This document shows, in pieces, positions 36,582-43,788 of a stretch of DNA of 64,000 nucleotides. Source of the DNA: Solirubrobacteraceae bacterium (GTDB lineage: Bacteria; Actinomycetota; Thermoleophilia; Solirubrobacterales; Solirubrobacteraceae); the NCBI GenBank assembly GCA_030447505.1, contig JAUJOT010000002.1:496001-560000 (forward strand). Direction: 5' to 3'. The position numbers and the translations under genes are program-made. The first letter of the stretch is position 1. Every line of letters starts with the position of its first letter. The notes under the pieces are model-generated. The model saw only the letters and a list, made by a program, of their open reading frames with translations, was not told where the DNA came from and did not search any database.

Positions 36582-37670
36582 TCAGCCCGGTGCGCGGCGG
36601 GCGCGCACCGATGCGGCGAGCTCGTCGAGCACGCCGACCGTCGCCTCCCAGTCCATGCAGGCGTCGGTGATCGACTGGCCGTAGGTCAGCTCTGCCCCCG
36701 CGACGACGTCCTGGCGCCCGCCGACGAGGAACGACTCGAGCATGACGCCGACGATCGCGCGCTCGCCGCGGGCGACCTGGGCGCCGATCTGCGCCGCGGC
36801 GGCGGGCTGGCGCTCGTGGTCCTTGGCGCTGTTGTCGTGCGAGGCGTCGATCACGAGGCGCTCGGCCAGCCCGGCGCTGCGCAGCCGTGCGAGCGCGGCG
36901 CCGACGCCCGCCGCGTCGTGATTGGGCTGGTCGCGACCGCCGCGCAGGATCACGTGGCCGTCGGGATTGCCCGTCGTGTGCATGATCGCCGGGACACCGC
37001 TGATGTCGACGCCCGCGAAGGAGTGGCTCGCCGCCGCGGCGCGGACGGCGTCGACGGCGACCTGGACGTTGCCGTCCGTGCGGTTCTTGAAGCCGACCGG
37101 CATCGACAGGCCCGAGCCGAGCTGGCGGTGGATCTGGCTCTCCGTCGTGCGCGCCCCGATCGCCGCCCACGACACGGCATCGGAGATGTACTGCGGCGTG
37201 ATCGGGTCGAGGAACTCGCAGCCGACCGGCAGCCCGAGCCGCAGGACCTCGAGCAGCAGCTCGCGCGCCATCCGCACGCCGGCGTCGACGTCGCCCGAGT
37301 TGTCGAGGTGGGGGTCGTTGATCAGCCCCTTCCAGCCGGTCGTGGTGCGCGGCTTCTCGAAGTACACGCGCATCGCGACCAGCAGGTCGTCCTCGTGCCG
37401 GCGCGCCTCCTCGCGCAGCCGCCGGGCGTACTCGAGGGCGGCGTCGACGTCGTGGACGCTGCACGGGCCGACGACGACGAGCAGCCGGTCGTCGACGCCG
37501 TCGAGGATCGCCGAGACCACGTCGCGCCCGCGCAGCACGACGTCGGCGAGCTCGGGCTCGAGCGGCAGGCGCTCGAGCAGGTCGGTGGGGCTCGTCAGCG
37601 GCGACACCCGCGCGATGCGCAGATCGCTGACGCCCGTGACCTGATCTGGACGCGTGGACACCATCGTCAC
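36582..37670 (-). CDS. aroF: 3-deoxy-7-phosphoheptulonate (DAHP) synthase, class I AroF/AroG type
   Basis: 362 residues. Blocks VVVGPCSVHD near 66-75, RVYFEKPRTTTGWKGLINDP, GFKNRTDGN and DASHDNSAKD are those of the AroF/G/H group. It condenses phosphoenolpyruvate and erythrose-4-phosphate, the first committed step of the shikimate pathway, and is normally feedback inhibited. Start: GTG 37670, overlapping the stop of a 21-codon upstream ORF; an ATG two codons later is possible. The leader carries a 10-bp inverted repeat, so control at the RNA level is plausible. Confidence 0.95.
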   Translation of the reverse strand: MTMVSTRPDQVTGVSDLRIARVSPLTSPTDLLERLPLEPELADVVLRGRDVVSAILDGVDDRLLVVVGPCSVHDVDAALEYARRLREEARRHEDDLLVAMRVYFEKPRTTTGWKGLINDPHLDNSGDVDAGVRMARELLLEVLRLGLPVGCEFLDPITPQYISDAVSWAAIGARTTESQIHRQLGSGLSMPVGFKNRTDGNVQVAVDAVRAAAASHSFAGVDISGVPAIMHTTGNPDGHVILRGGRDQPNHDAAGVGAALARLRSAGLAERLVIDASHDNSAKDHERQPAAAAQIGAQVARGERAIVGVMLESFLVGGRQDVVAGAELTYGQSITDACMDWEATVGVLDELAASVRARRAPG

Positions 37671-37732
37671 ACCAGCGCTTCCTGCTCGTCGTCGGGGATC
37701 TGCTGGTCCGGCGCCTGTCTCATCACGATCAT
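37667..37732 (-). CDS. 21-residue upstream ORF translationally coupled to aroF
   Basis: Reads MIVMRQAPDQQIPDDEQEAL then V and stops with TGA overlapping the aroF GTG (GTGTGACG). AAGGA lies 12 nt before its ATG and AGGA 2 nt before it. It has no aromatic residues, so it is not a classical Phe/Tyr/Trp attenuator peptide. Coupling through the overlapping stop-start is likely. Not recognised as a known leader peptide. Confidence 0.5.
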   Translation of the reverse strand: MIVMRQAPDQQIPDDEQEALV

Positions 37733-37782
37733 TGTCCTATCGGTCCTTTCAGAAAGATTGAACGCCTGACTGAGGTACGGCG

Positions 37783-37830
37783 GGCGCTCGGCGAAAGGGC
37801 GATGAAGCAGGGTGCGGTGAGCCGAGCGCC
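37783..37830 (-). promoter_or_regulatory. Inverted repeat in the aroF leader
   Basis: GGCGCTCGGC (37783-37792) and GCCGAGCGCC (37821-37830), a perfect 10-bp inverted repeat with a 28-nt loop, about 50 nt before the upstream ORF. No T tract follows on the minus strand, so operator or antiterminator is as likely as terminator. Confidence 0.5.
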
Positions 37831-37836
37831 TAGATA
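37831..37836 (-). promoter_or_regulatory. Putative -10 box of the aroF-tyrA-aroA operon
   Basis: TATCTA on the minus strand directly next to the inverted repeat. Transcription would begin within the first arm, so a protein bound to the repeat would cover the start site. No good -35 is visible. Confidence 0.35.
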
Positions 37837-37917
37837 AATCGCCAGGCGAGATACCGACGCGCGAACCCAAAGGTGCTGCGAGCGCTGTCGGCGAACCGGA
37901 TCATCGAAACCGGGAGC

Positions 37918-38997
37918 TTAGAGGACTTCGCCGAGAGCGTCGAGGAAGCGGACGTTCTGGGCGGCTGTGCCGTACGTGACGCGCAGCGCCCCCGCGCGTC
38001 CGAGCGCCTTGCCGGCGCGCACGAGCACGCCTCGCTCGGCGAGCCGCTTGACGACCTCGGCCTCGTCGGCCTCCTGGGGCAGGTCGAACCAGCAGAAGTT
38101 GGTCTGCGACTCGGCGGGCTCGATGCCCAGCGCGTTCAGCCCGGCCTCCATCTCGACGCGCGCGACGACCGCTCGCTCGACGCGCTCGGCGACGGCGTCC
38201 TGGTGCTTGAGCGCCTCGATCGCCGCTGCCTGCGCCGCGGCGTTGCAGAAGAACGGCTGGCGCACCTGGTCGACGGCGCGCGGGAAGTCCTCCGAGCCGC
38301 ACAGCGCGAAGCCGACGCGCAGCCCCGCGAGGGCGTGGATCTTCGAGAACGTCCGCAGCAGCACGAGGTTCGGGTGTGAGCCGAGCAGGTCGAGCGTGCT
38401 GTCGGGATCGTCGAGCAGGTTGAACTCGCAGTAGGCCTCGTCGACGATCAGCGCAACGTGGCGCGGCACCGTGTCGACGAACGCCGCGATCTCGGCGAAC
38501 GGCAGCGCCGTCGACGTCGGGTTGTTGGGGTTGCAGACGATCACGAGCCGCGTCGCGACGGTGATCTCCCGGGCCATCGCGTCGAGGTCGTGGCGGTGGT
38601 CGTCGTCGAGCGCGACGGTGATCGCGCGCGCGCCCGAGGCGGCCGCGAGGTGCGGGTAGACGCTGAACGACGGCCACGCGTAGACGAGCTCGGCGCCCGG
38701 CTCGAGCAGCGCCTCGCCGGCCGCGAGCAGGATGTCGCAGGAGCCGTTGCCGATCGCGACCCGGCTCGTCGGGACGCCATAGCGATTGCCGAGCGCGCGC
38801 TTCAGCGTCGAGTTCGACGGATCCGGATAGCGGTTGAGGGCCGCCAGCGCGCGCTGTGCGGCCTGCACGACCGCCGGCAGCGGCGGGTCGGGCGACTCGT
38901 TCGAGGCGAGCATCGCCACGTCGTCGGGCAGCGAGTAGCCGTCCGCGACGGGGTAGGTGGGGATCCGCCGGATCCGTGCGGAGAACTCGATCGCCAT
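37918..38997 (-). CDS. hisC: Histidinol-phosphate / aromatic aminotransferase (HisC family)
   Basis: 359 residues, PLP fold type I. LASNESPDPPLPAV near the N-terminus, IVCNPNNPTSTALP, DEAYCEFN and the PLP-Lys block LRTFSKIHALAGLRVGF are HisC-family hallmarks. Because it lies with aroH, aroF, tyrA and aroA and not with other his genes, it may mainly transaminate prephenate or phenylpyruvate; sequence alone cannot decide. Start ATG 38997 is preferred over ATG 39006 because TAGACA sits 9 nt upstream of it. Confidence 0.88.
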   Translation of the reverse strand: MAIEFSARIRRIPTYPVADGYSLPDDVAMLASNESPDPPLPAVVQAAQRALAALNRYPDPSNSTLKRALGNRYGVPTSRVAIGNGSCDILLAAGEALLEPGAELVYAWPSFSVYPHLAAASGARAITVALDDDHRHDLDAMAREITVATRLVIVCNPNNPTSTALPFAEIAAFVDTVPRHVALIVDEAYCEFNLLDDPDSTLDLLGSHPNLVLLRTFSKIHALAGLRVGFALCGSEDFPRAVDQVRQPFFCNAAAQAAAIEALKHQDAVAERVERAVVARVEMEAGLNALGIEPAESQTNFCWFDLPQEADEAEVVKRLAERGVLVRAGKALGRAGALRVTYGTAAQNVRFLDALGEVL

Positions 38998-39006
38998 GCG
39001 GCGCAT

Positions 39007-39012
39007 TGTCTA
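39007..39012 (-). promoter_or_regulatory. Putative -10 box of hisC
   Basis: TAGACA on the minus strand, 9 nt before ATG 38997 and touching the alternative ATG 39006, which argues for the downstream start. Confidence 0.35.
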
Positions 39013-39040
39013 GCATCGCGCCGGCGGGTCGCGCGCGCGG

Positions 39041-39469
39041 CTACGCCGGGTCCTCGCCCTCGCGGCTGATGCTGTAGCCGCCATAGGCGACGAGGACCCC
39101 GGCGAGCACGCCGCTGTAGGCGCCGTAGCCGAGGGAGTCGGTCAGCCGCACGAGCTTGATGACGAGGACGACGGCGACGAAGATGCCCAGGATCAGGTGG
39201 ATCTGCGACCACGGGACGGGCGGCTCGGGCAGGCGCACGGACAGCAGCCTGGCGAGCGCGATCTGGACGATCATGACTGCCGTGAGGACGACCGCGGCGA
39301 TCCCGTAGCCGGCATAGGGCTGCTGGACGCCGGTGACCGTCGTGTCGATGACGCCGTCGAGTCCGGCGAGGTCGATGTCGTGCCAGGGCACGAACAGCAG
39401 GTCGACGATCAGCAGCAGCCCGCCGACGAGCACGATGCGCTCGCCCTGCGACAGCTTCGCCAGGCCCAT
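39041..39469 (-). CDS. Hypothetical four-helix membrane protein
   Basis: 142 residues with about four hydrophobic spans: IVLVGGLLLIVDLLFVPW, YGIAAVVLTAVMIVQIALA, IHLILGIFVAVVLVIKLV and YSGVLAGVLVAYGGY. The loop after span 1 contains HDIDLAGLDGVIDTT. The last residues, SISREGEDPA, are probably cytoplasmic. I do not recognise the family. It starts 10 nt after aroH and is probably co-transcribed with it. Confidence 0.8.
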   Translation of the reverse strand: MGLAKLSQGERIVLVGGLLLIVDLLFVPWHDIDLAGLDGVIDTTVTGVQQPYAGYGIAAVVLTAVMIVQIALARLLSVRLPEPPVPWSQIHLILGIFVAVVLVIKLVRLTDSLGYGAYSGVLAGVLVAYGGYSISREGEDPA

Positions 39470-39479
39470 CCCACCGCCC

Positions 39480-39845
39480 CTACTGCGCGCCCTCGAGGTC
39501 CTGGCGCAGCACGCGCGCCTCGCCGAGGTAGACGTGGCGCGCGACGTGGTTGACGGGCGCGTAGTAATGCATCAGCACGCGGATGACGCGCGGCAGCGAG
39601 CCCGGCACCGGCACCTCGCGCGAGCAGAGCAGCGGCACCTGCGAGAAGCCCATGTTGCGTGCCGCGACCGCCGGGAACTCGGCGTTGAGGTCGTCGGTCA
39701 GCGTGAAGATGCAGCTGACGACGTCGCTGGGGTGCAGGTCGTTGAGCTTGAGGATCTCGCGCAGCAGCCACTCCGTCGCCCCGAGGATCGCCTGGGGGTC
39801 GTTGCGGTCCACCGACGAGGCCCCGCGCAGTGCGAAGAGCCGCAT
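39480..39845 (-). CDS. aroH: Chorismate mutase, AroH type
   Basis: 121 residues, the Bacillus-type AroH length. FALRGASSVDRNDPQAILGA (4-23) with the catalytic Arg, SCIFTLTDDLNAEFPAVAAR, and the C-terminal RVLMHYYAPVNHVARHVYLG match the trimeric pseudo-alpha/beta-barrel family. It converts chorismate to prephenate, the substrate of the tyrA product encoded nearby. TAGAGT lies 9 nt before the ATG. Confidence 0.95.
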   Translation of the reverse strand: MRLFALRGASSVDRNDPQAILGATEWLLREILKLNDLHPSDVVSCIFTLTDDLNAEFPAVAARNMGFSQVPLLCSREVPVPGSLPRVIRVLMHYYAPVNHVARHVYLGEARVLRQDLEGAQ

Positions 39846-39854
39846 ACGGCGGCG

Positions 39855-39860
39855 ACTCTA
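39855..39860 (-). promoter_or_regulatory. Putative -10 box of aroH
   Basis: TAGAGT on the minus strand, 9 nt before the aroH ATG; no ribosome binding site. Confidence 0.45.
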
Positions 39861-39942
39861 GTCGGGTCGCGGGAAGCGTGGATCGAGCCCTGGTGCTCGC
39901 CGGCCAGTGGGTCGCCCAGGAACGTCGTGCCCGGGCGGGCGA

Positions 39943-40659
39943 CTAGCGCGACGCCGAGTCCGGCGCGCGCTTGCGCAACCGCTCCACCTCGCCCGCCTTC
40001 AGCCGCCGGTGCCCCCCCTCCGGCAGGTCGTCGAGTCGCAGCGGCCCGAAGCGCACGCGCTGCAGCGTGCGCACCCGGTGGCCGACGGCCTCGCACATCC
40101 GCCGCACCTGATGGTTGCGGCCCTCGTGGATCGTCAGCTCGAGCACGCCGGGGCGCAACTGGCGCACCTTGGCGGGCGCCGTGCGGCCGTCGTCGAGCTC
40201 TACGCCCTCGCGCAGGATGCGCAGCGCGCGCTCGCTGACGGGCACCGGGTTGACGGCGGCGCGATACGTCCGCGGGACCTCGAAGGACGGGTGCGTCAGG
40301 CGCTGCGCGAGGTCGCCGTCGTTCGTGACGAGGATCAGCCCGGTGCTGTCGGCGTCGAGCCGCCCGACCGGATAGAGGCGCGCGCCGCGCGACGGCACGA
40401 GGTCGACGACGGTCCGGCGGCCGTGCGTGTCGGCCGCCGTCGACAGCACGCCGACGGGCTTGTTGACGACGAAGACCATCCGCTCCTCCGAACCTTCGAG
40501 ATAGCGCCCGTCGACCGCGACGCCGCTGTCGGCGTCGACGTCGCGCGCGGGATCGGTGACGGTCTGCCCGGCGATCGTCACACGACCCGCGCGGATGATC
40601 TCCTCTGCGCCACGACGCGACGCGACACCGGCATGAGCGAGGAACTTGGCAAGCCGCAC
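39943..40659 (-). CDS. rluB: 23S rRNA pseudouridine synthase, RluB/RsuA family
   Basis: 238 residues. N-terminal S4 RNA-binding domain (RLAKFLAHAGVASRRGAEEI, 2-21) and the RsuA-type catalytic block YPVGRLDADSTGLILVTNDG with catalytic Asp102. HEGRNHQVRRMCEAVGH near the C-terminus is also diagnostic. In many bacteria rluB follows scpA-scpB; here rlmN and an unknown gene on the other strand lie between. GTG start 17 bp from the divergent unknown gene. RluB versus a close paralogue such as RluE/RluF is not fully settled. Confidence 0.92.
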   Translation of the reverse strand: MRLAKFLAHAGVASRRGAEEIIRAGRVTIAGQTVTDPARDVDADSGVAVDGRYLEGSEERMVFVVNKPVGVLSTAADTHGRRTVVDLVPSRGARLYPVGRLDADSTGLILVTNDGDLAQRLTHPSFEVPRTYRAAVNPVPVSERALRILREGVELDDGRTAPAKVRQLRPGVLELTIHEGRNHQVRRMCEAVGHRVRTLQRVRFGPLRLDDLPEGGHRRLKAGEVERLRKRAPDSASR

Positions 40660-40662
40660 GCA

Positions 40663-40668
40663 TACGAT
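40663..40668 (+). promoter_or_regulatory. Putative -10 box in the 17-bp rluB/unknown-gene divergence
   Basis: TACGAT, 8 nt before the GTG of the plus-strand gene. The near-palindromic setting (ATCGTA on the other strand) might also serve rluB. Confidence 0.35.
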
Positions 40669-40676
40669 GGTCGCAG

Positions 40677-41252
40677 GTGCCCCCCGAGCCCAACCTCTTC
40701 TATCCCGAGATGATGTACTTCGCGCTGCAGCTGCACGCGACGCGCGAGGAGCTGATCGAGATCGCCGCGGGATGGGCCGCCGAGCACGAGCTGCACATGT
40801 CGGTCGAGCGCTTCTTCCCTGACTACCTCGTCGGGGCGGTTCCGGCCGGCGGCGACCTCGAGGCCGCGATCGCCGAGCTCGACCCGGTGCGCCGGATCTG
40901 CCTGCGCCGCACGGCGTTCGACATCGTCGCGATCAACCAGATCCAGCACGTGTCGATGAACCCCGAGAGCTTCACGATCGTGCTCGAGCCGCTCTCCGAG
41001 GACGGGCTTCGAGCGACGGCGCTGACGGCGCGGATGGGAAACGAGGACGCGCTGCGCTGGTGGGTCGGGCTCGTGCGAGAGACGACAGACGACCTGCACC
41101 GCGGCGCCTGGGCGGTCGACCCCCAGGGTGGACGGCGCAAGTACGTCTCCGACCATTGGCACACCCCCGGCGCGCACGAGCTCGCGGCCGACGGCGTGCC
41201 GATGCTCGCCGCGACCGGTTCGGCGATCTTCGAGTTCTCCGACCTCGACTGA
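40677..41252 (+). CDS. Hypothetical protein, 191 residues
   Basis: Soluble protein starting VPPEPNLFYPEMMYFALQLH. Codon use is strongly C/G-ending and the frame is flanked tightly, so it is a real gene. Visible segments: an acidic helix REELIEIAAGWAAEHELHM, VERFFPDYLVGAV, and a His-rich stretch KYVSDHWHTPGAHELAADG that could bind metal. No signal peptide or membrane span. I do not recognise a family. It sits between rluB (divergent) and rlmN. Confidence 0.8.
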   Translation: MPPEPNLFYPEMMYFALQLHATREELIEIAAGWAAEHELHMSVERFFPDYLVGAVPAGGDLEAAIAELDPVRRICLRRTAFDIVAINQIQHVSMNPESFTIVLEPLSEDGLRATALTARMGNEDALRWWVGLVRETTDDLHRGAWAVDPQGGRRKYVSDHWHTPGAHELAADGVPMLAATGSAIFEFSDLD

Positions 41253-41280
41253 TCACGGCGGCGCGACCCGGCCGCGGGGC

Positions 41281-41286
41281 TAGGCT
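41281..41286 (+). promoter_or_regulatory. Putative -10 box of rlmN
   Basis: TAGGCT, 6 nt before the rlmN GTG, which would make the start codon the first bases of the mRNA. Confidence 0.5.
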
Positions 41287-41292
41287 GATCGC

Positions 41293-42273
41293 GTGGATCT
41301 GGAGCTGCTCGAACGCACGCTGTCGGACGCAGGCGAGCCCGCGTTCCGCGCCCGTCAGGTGTGGGCGTGGACCGCACGCGGCGCCGCGGGCTATGAGGCG
41401 ATGACCGATCTGCCCGCCGCCCTGCGCTCCCGGCTCGCCGACGAGGTCCCCTACTCGGCGCTGACGCTCGTCGACGAGGCGCACGCCCGCGACGGGACCG
41501 TCAAGTCGCTCTTTCAGACCGACGACGGCCGTGCGGTGGAGGCGGTCCTGATGCGCTACCGCGACGGCCGGCGCTCGCTGTGCCTCTCCTCGCAGTCGGG
41601 CTGTCCGCTGACCTGCAGCTTCTGCGCGACGGGGGCGATGAAGTTCGGCCGCAACCTGACGACTTCGGAGATCCTCGACCAGGCGCTGCACTTTCGCCGC
41701 ATCGAGGACGTCGACCACGCCGTCTTCATGGGCATGGGCGAGCCGATGATGAACCTCGACAACGTGCTCGCGGCCTGCCGGCGCCTCCCCGACATCGGCA
41801 TCACGCATCGCCGCACCGCGATCTCGACCGTCGGCTGGATTCCCGGCATCGACCGCCTCGCACAGACCGACATGCCGATCCGCCTCGCGCTGTCGCTGCA
41901 CGCCGCCGACTCCGCGCTGCGCTCGCAGCTCATGCCCGTCAACGAGCGCTACCCGCTCGCCGACGTGCTCGACGCCTGCGTGCGCTTTCACGAGGCCAAG
42001 CGGCGGCTCGTGTTCGTCGAGTACGTGATGCTCGCCGGCGTCAACGACCGCTACGAGCAGGCCGTCGCGCTCGCCGAGCTGCTGGACCCCGCGGTCTTCA
42101 AGGTCAACCTCATCCCGTACAACCCGACCGGCTCCTACGACGGCTCCGGCAGCGACGCGATCGCGGCCTTCCGCGCGGTGCTCGAGGAGCACGGCCTGCG
42201 TGCGACGGTGCGCCTGACGCGTGGGCGCGACATCGCCGCCGCCTGCGGTCAGCTCGCCGCCGCGCGGGCGTAG
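41293..42273 (+). CDS. rlmN: Dual-specificity 23S rRNA (A2503) / tRNA (A37) C2-methyltransferase RlmN
   Basis: 326 residues, a radical SAM enzyme. The cluster motif CPLTCSFC gives Cys104, Cys108 and Cys111; GMGEPMMN is the SAM-binding GGE-like motif; the C-terminal Cys318 in AAACGQLAA is the cysteine that carries the methyl group in RlmN. NEXXC and SLHAADSALRSQLMPVNERYP regions are typical. Short compared with the E. coli enzyme because the N-terminal accessory domain is small. Confidence 0.96.
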   Translation: MDLELLERTLSDAGEPAFRARQVWAWTARGAAGYEAMTDLPAALRSRLADEVPYSALTLVDEAHARDGTVKSLFQTDDGRAVEAVLMRYRDGRRSLCLSSQSGCPLTCSFCATGAMKFGRNLTTSEILDQALHFRRIEDVDHAVFMGMGEPMMNLDNVLAACRRLPDIGITHRRTAISTVGWIPGIDRLAQTDMPIRLALSLHAADSALRSQLMPVNERYPLADVLDACVRFHEAKRRLVFVEYVMLAGVNDRYEQAVALAELLDPAVFKVNLIPYNPTGSYDGSGSDAIAAFRAVLEEHGLRATVRLTRGRDIAAACGQLAAARA

Positions 42274-42287
42274 CGCGACCGACGAGA

Positions 42288-42875
42288 TCAGGCTGCCGAC
42301 GCGTCGCCCGCGCGCTGCTCGCCGGCGCGCAGCAGGCGGTCGCGCAGGTCGGCCTCCTCCTCGGGCGAGGGATCCCACTCGGCGACGCTCGGCAGCGCCT
42401 GCGGCGAGTGCAGGCCGAAGAGCTTGAGGAACAGGTCCGTCGTGCGGTACATGACGGCGCCGAACTGCGACCGGCCGGCCTGCTCGATGAAGCCGCGCTC
42501 CTCGAGCGTGGCGGTCGCAGACTCCGCCGCGACGCCGCGGATGCGCGTGATCTCCGGGCGTGAGACCGGCTGCAGGTAGGCGACGATCGCGAGCGTCTCG
42601 GCCTGCGCGGGCGTCAGCGGCGGCGTGCGCGGCTTGGCGAGCAGGCGTCGCGCCGCTTCCTCCGCGACGGGATCGGTCGCAAGCGCGATCCCGCCCGCGA
42701 CGCGCTTGAGCTGCAGGCCGCGCGCACCGGGCGCGTACGCGCGATCGAGCTCGGCGAGCGCGGCGGCGATCTCGTCGGGGTCGCAGCCTGAGGCCTCGGC
42801 GAGGTCGCTGACGCTGACCGCGTCCGGCGAGAGGAACAGCAGCGCCTCGACGATCCGCGCGAGCTCGCTCGTCAC
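42288..42875 (-). CDS. scpB: Segregation and condensation protein B
   Basis: 195 residues with two winged-helix domains: ELARIVEALLFLSPDAVSVS at the start and PPLTPAQAETLAIVAYLQPV then RPEITRIRGVAAESATATLE in the second. It dimerises and binds ScpA in the SMC complex. GTG start overlaps the scpA stop (GTGA). Convergent with rlmN, 14 bp apart. The acidic C-terminus (SPEEEADLRDRLL) is usual. Confidence 0.95.
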   Translation of the reverse strand: MTSELARIVEALLFLSPDAVSVSDLAEASGCDPDEIAAALAELDRAYAPGARGLQLKRVAGGIALATDPVAEEAARRLLAKPRTPPLTPAQAETLAIVAYLQPVSRPEITRIRGVAAESATATLEERGFIEQAGRSQFGAVMYRTTDLFLKLFGLHSPQALPSVAEWDPSPEEEADLRDRLLRAGEQRAGDASAA

Positions 42876-43621
42876 GCCAGCGCCTGCACGTGCGCCGGCG
42901 GCGAGGCCGGGGCGATCGCGATCTCGCCGAAGGGCTCGGCCTGCGTCCACGTCGCCTCGCCCTGCTTGTAGAGCTCGAGCAGCGCGAAGAGGGTCACCGC
43001 GACGGTCACGCGGTCGGCGCCGCGCACCGCTTCGTCGAAGGTCGTCGCTCCGCGCAGCAGCAGCGTGCGCAGGTGCGTCAGGCGCTCGGCGGTCGTCACG
43101 CGCGGGATCGTCAGGTGGCTGAGGGTCAGCTGTGGCGGCACGCGCAGCAGCCCGCCGAGCGCGGCGCCGAGCCGGCGCGGGTCATGGACGGCGCCGGCGT
43201 GTCCGAGGTTCGTGCGCCGCAGCGCCGGGGGCAGCGGCGCGCGCCGGTAGCGCACCCCCTCCTCGGCGCCCAGCCGTGCCGCGAGATGCTCCGCCGCGCG
43301 CCGGTAGCGCTGGGCCTCGAGCATCCGCGCGAGCAGTTCCTCGGCGGCCTCGCCCGGCTCGAAGTCGGGCAGCTCGTCGTCCGCCGCGGGCAGCATGAGG
43401 CGCGACTTGAGCTCCAGCAGTGCGGCGATCAGCACGAGGAACTCGGTGGCGACCTCGAGGTCGAGCTCGCCGCGCGACTCGAGCTGATCGAGGTAGCAGA
43501 TGACGATCTCCGCGAGCTGCACCTCGAGCAGGTCGATCTCCTCGCGCAGGACGAGGGTCAGGAGCAGATCGAACGGCCCGGAGAAGACCTCGAGGTCGAG
43601 CTCGAGCGAGGCAGCGGTCAT
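42872..43621 (-). CDS. scpA: Segregation and condensation protein A (kleisin)
   Basis: 249 residues. The N-terminal kleisin block EVFSGPFDLLLTLVLREEID is highly conserved; ATEFLVLIAALLELKSRLML and the C-terminal winged helix (VTVAVTLFALLELYKQGEA) follow. It bridges the SMC heads with ScpB. ATG 43621 is chosen over GTG 43633 because homology starts there and TAGTGT lies 8 nt before it. Confidence 0.95.
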   Translation of the reverse strand: MTAASLELDLEVFSGPFDLLLTLVLREEIDLLEVQLAEIVICYLDQLESRGELDLEVATEFLVLIAALLELKSRLMLPAADDELPDFEPGEAAEELLARMLEAQRYRRAAEHLAARLGAEEGVRYRRAPLPPALRRTNLGHAGAVHDPRRLGAALGGLLRVPPQLTLSHLTIPRVTTAERLTHLRTLLLRGATTFDEAVRGADRVTVAVTLFALLELYKQGEATWTQAEPFGEIAIAPASPPAHVQALA

Positions 43622-43629
43622 CGCGGCGC

Positions 43630-43635
43630 ACACTA
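43630..43635 (-). promoter_or_regulatory. Putative -10 box of scpA-scpB
   Basis: TAGTGT on the minus strand, 8 nt before ATG 43621; overlaps the alternative GTG start. Confidence 0.45.
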
Positions 43636-43686
43636 TCGCCGCCCGACGACGTTCAGAGACCTCTGCTGTGCAGTTCCTGCTCGTAT

Positions 43687-43788
43687 CTACGCGATGAGGA
43701 GCGAGATACCGAACAGCAGGAACAGCATGAGCAAGATCAGGATGATGTCCAACGCCTCGAACTTGCCGTCTTCATTGCCTAGACCCAT
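43687..43788 (-). CDS. Tiny membrane protein, 33 residues
   Basis: Reads MGLGNEDGKFEALDIILILL then MLFLLFGISLLIA: a short polar head with one hydrophobic helix to the end. The ATG overlaps the last 10 bases of trpS and TAGGGT ends 6 nt upstream, the same spacing as other likely leaderless genes here. Codons are consistent with coding. Likely a single-span inner-membrane micropeptide; no family recognised. Confidence 0.55.
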   Translation of the reverse strand: MGLGNEDGKFEALDIILILLMLFLLFGISLLIA

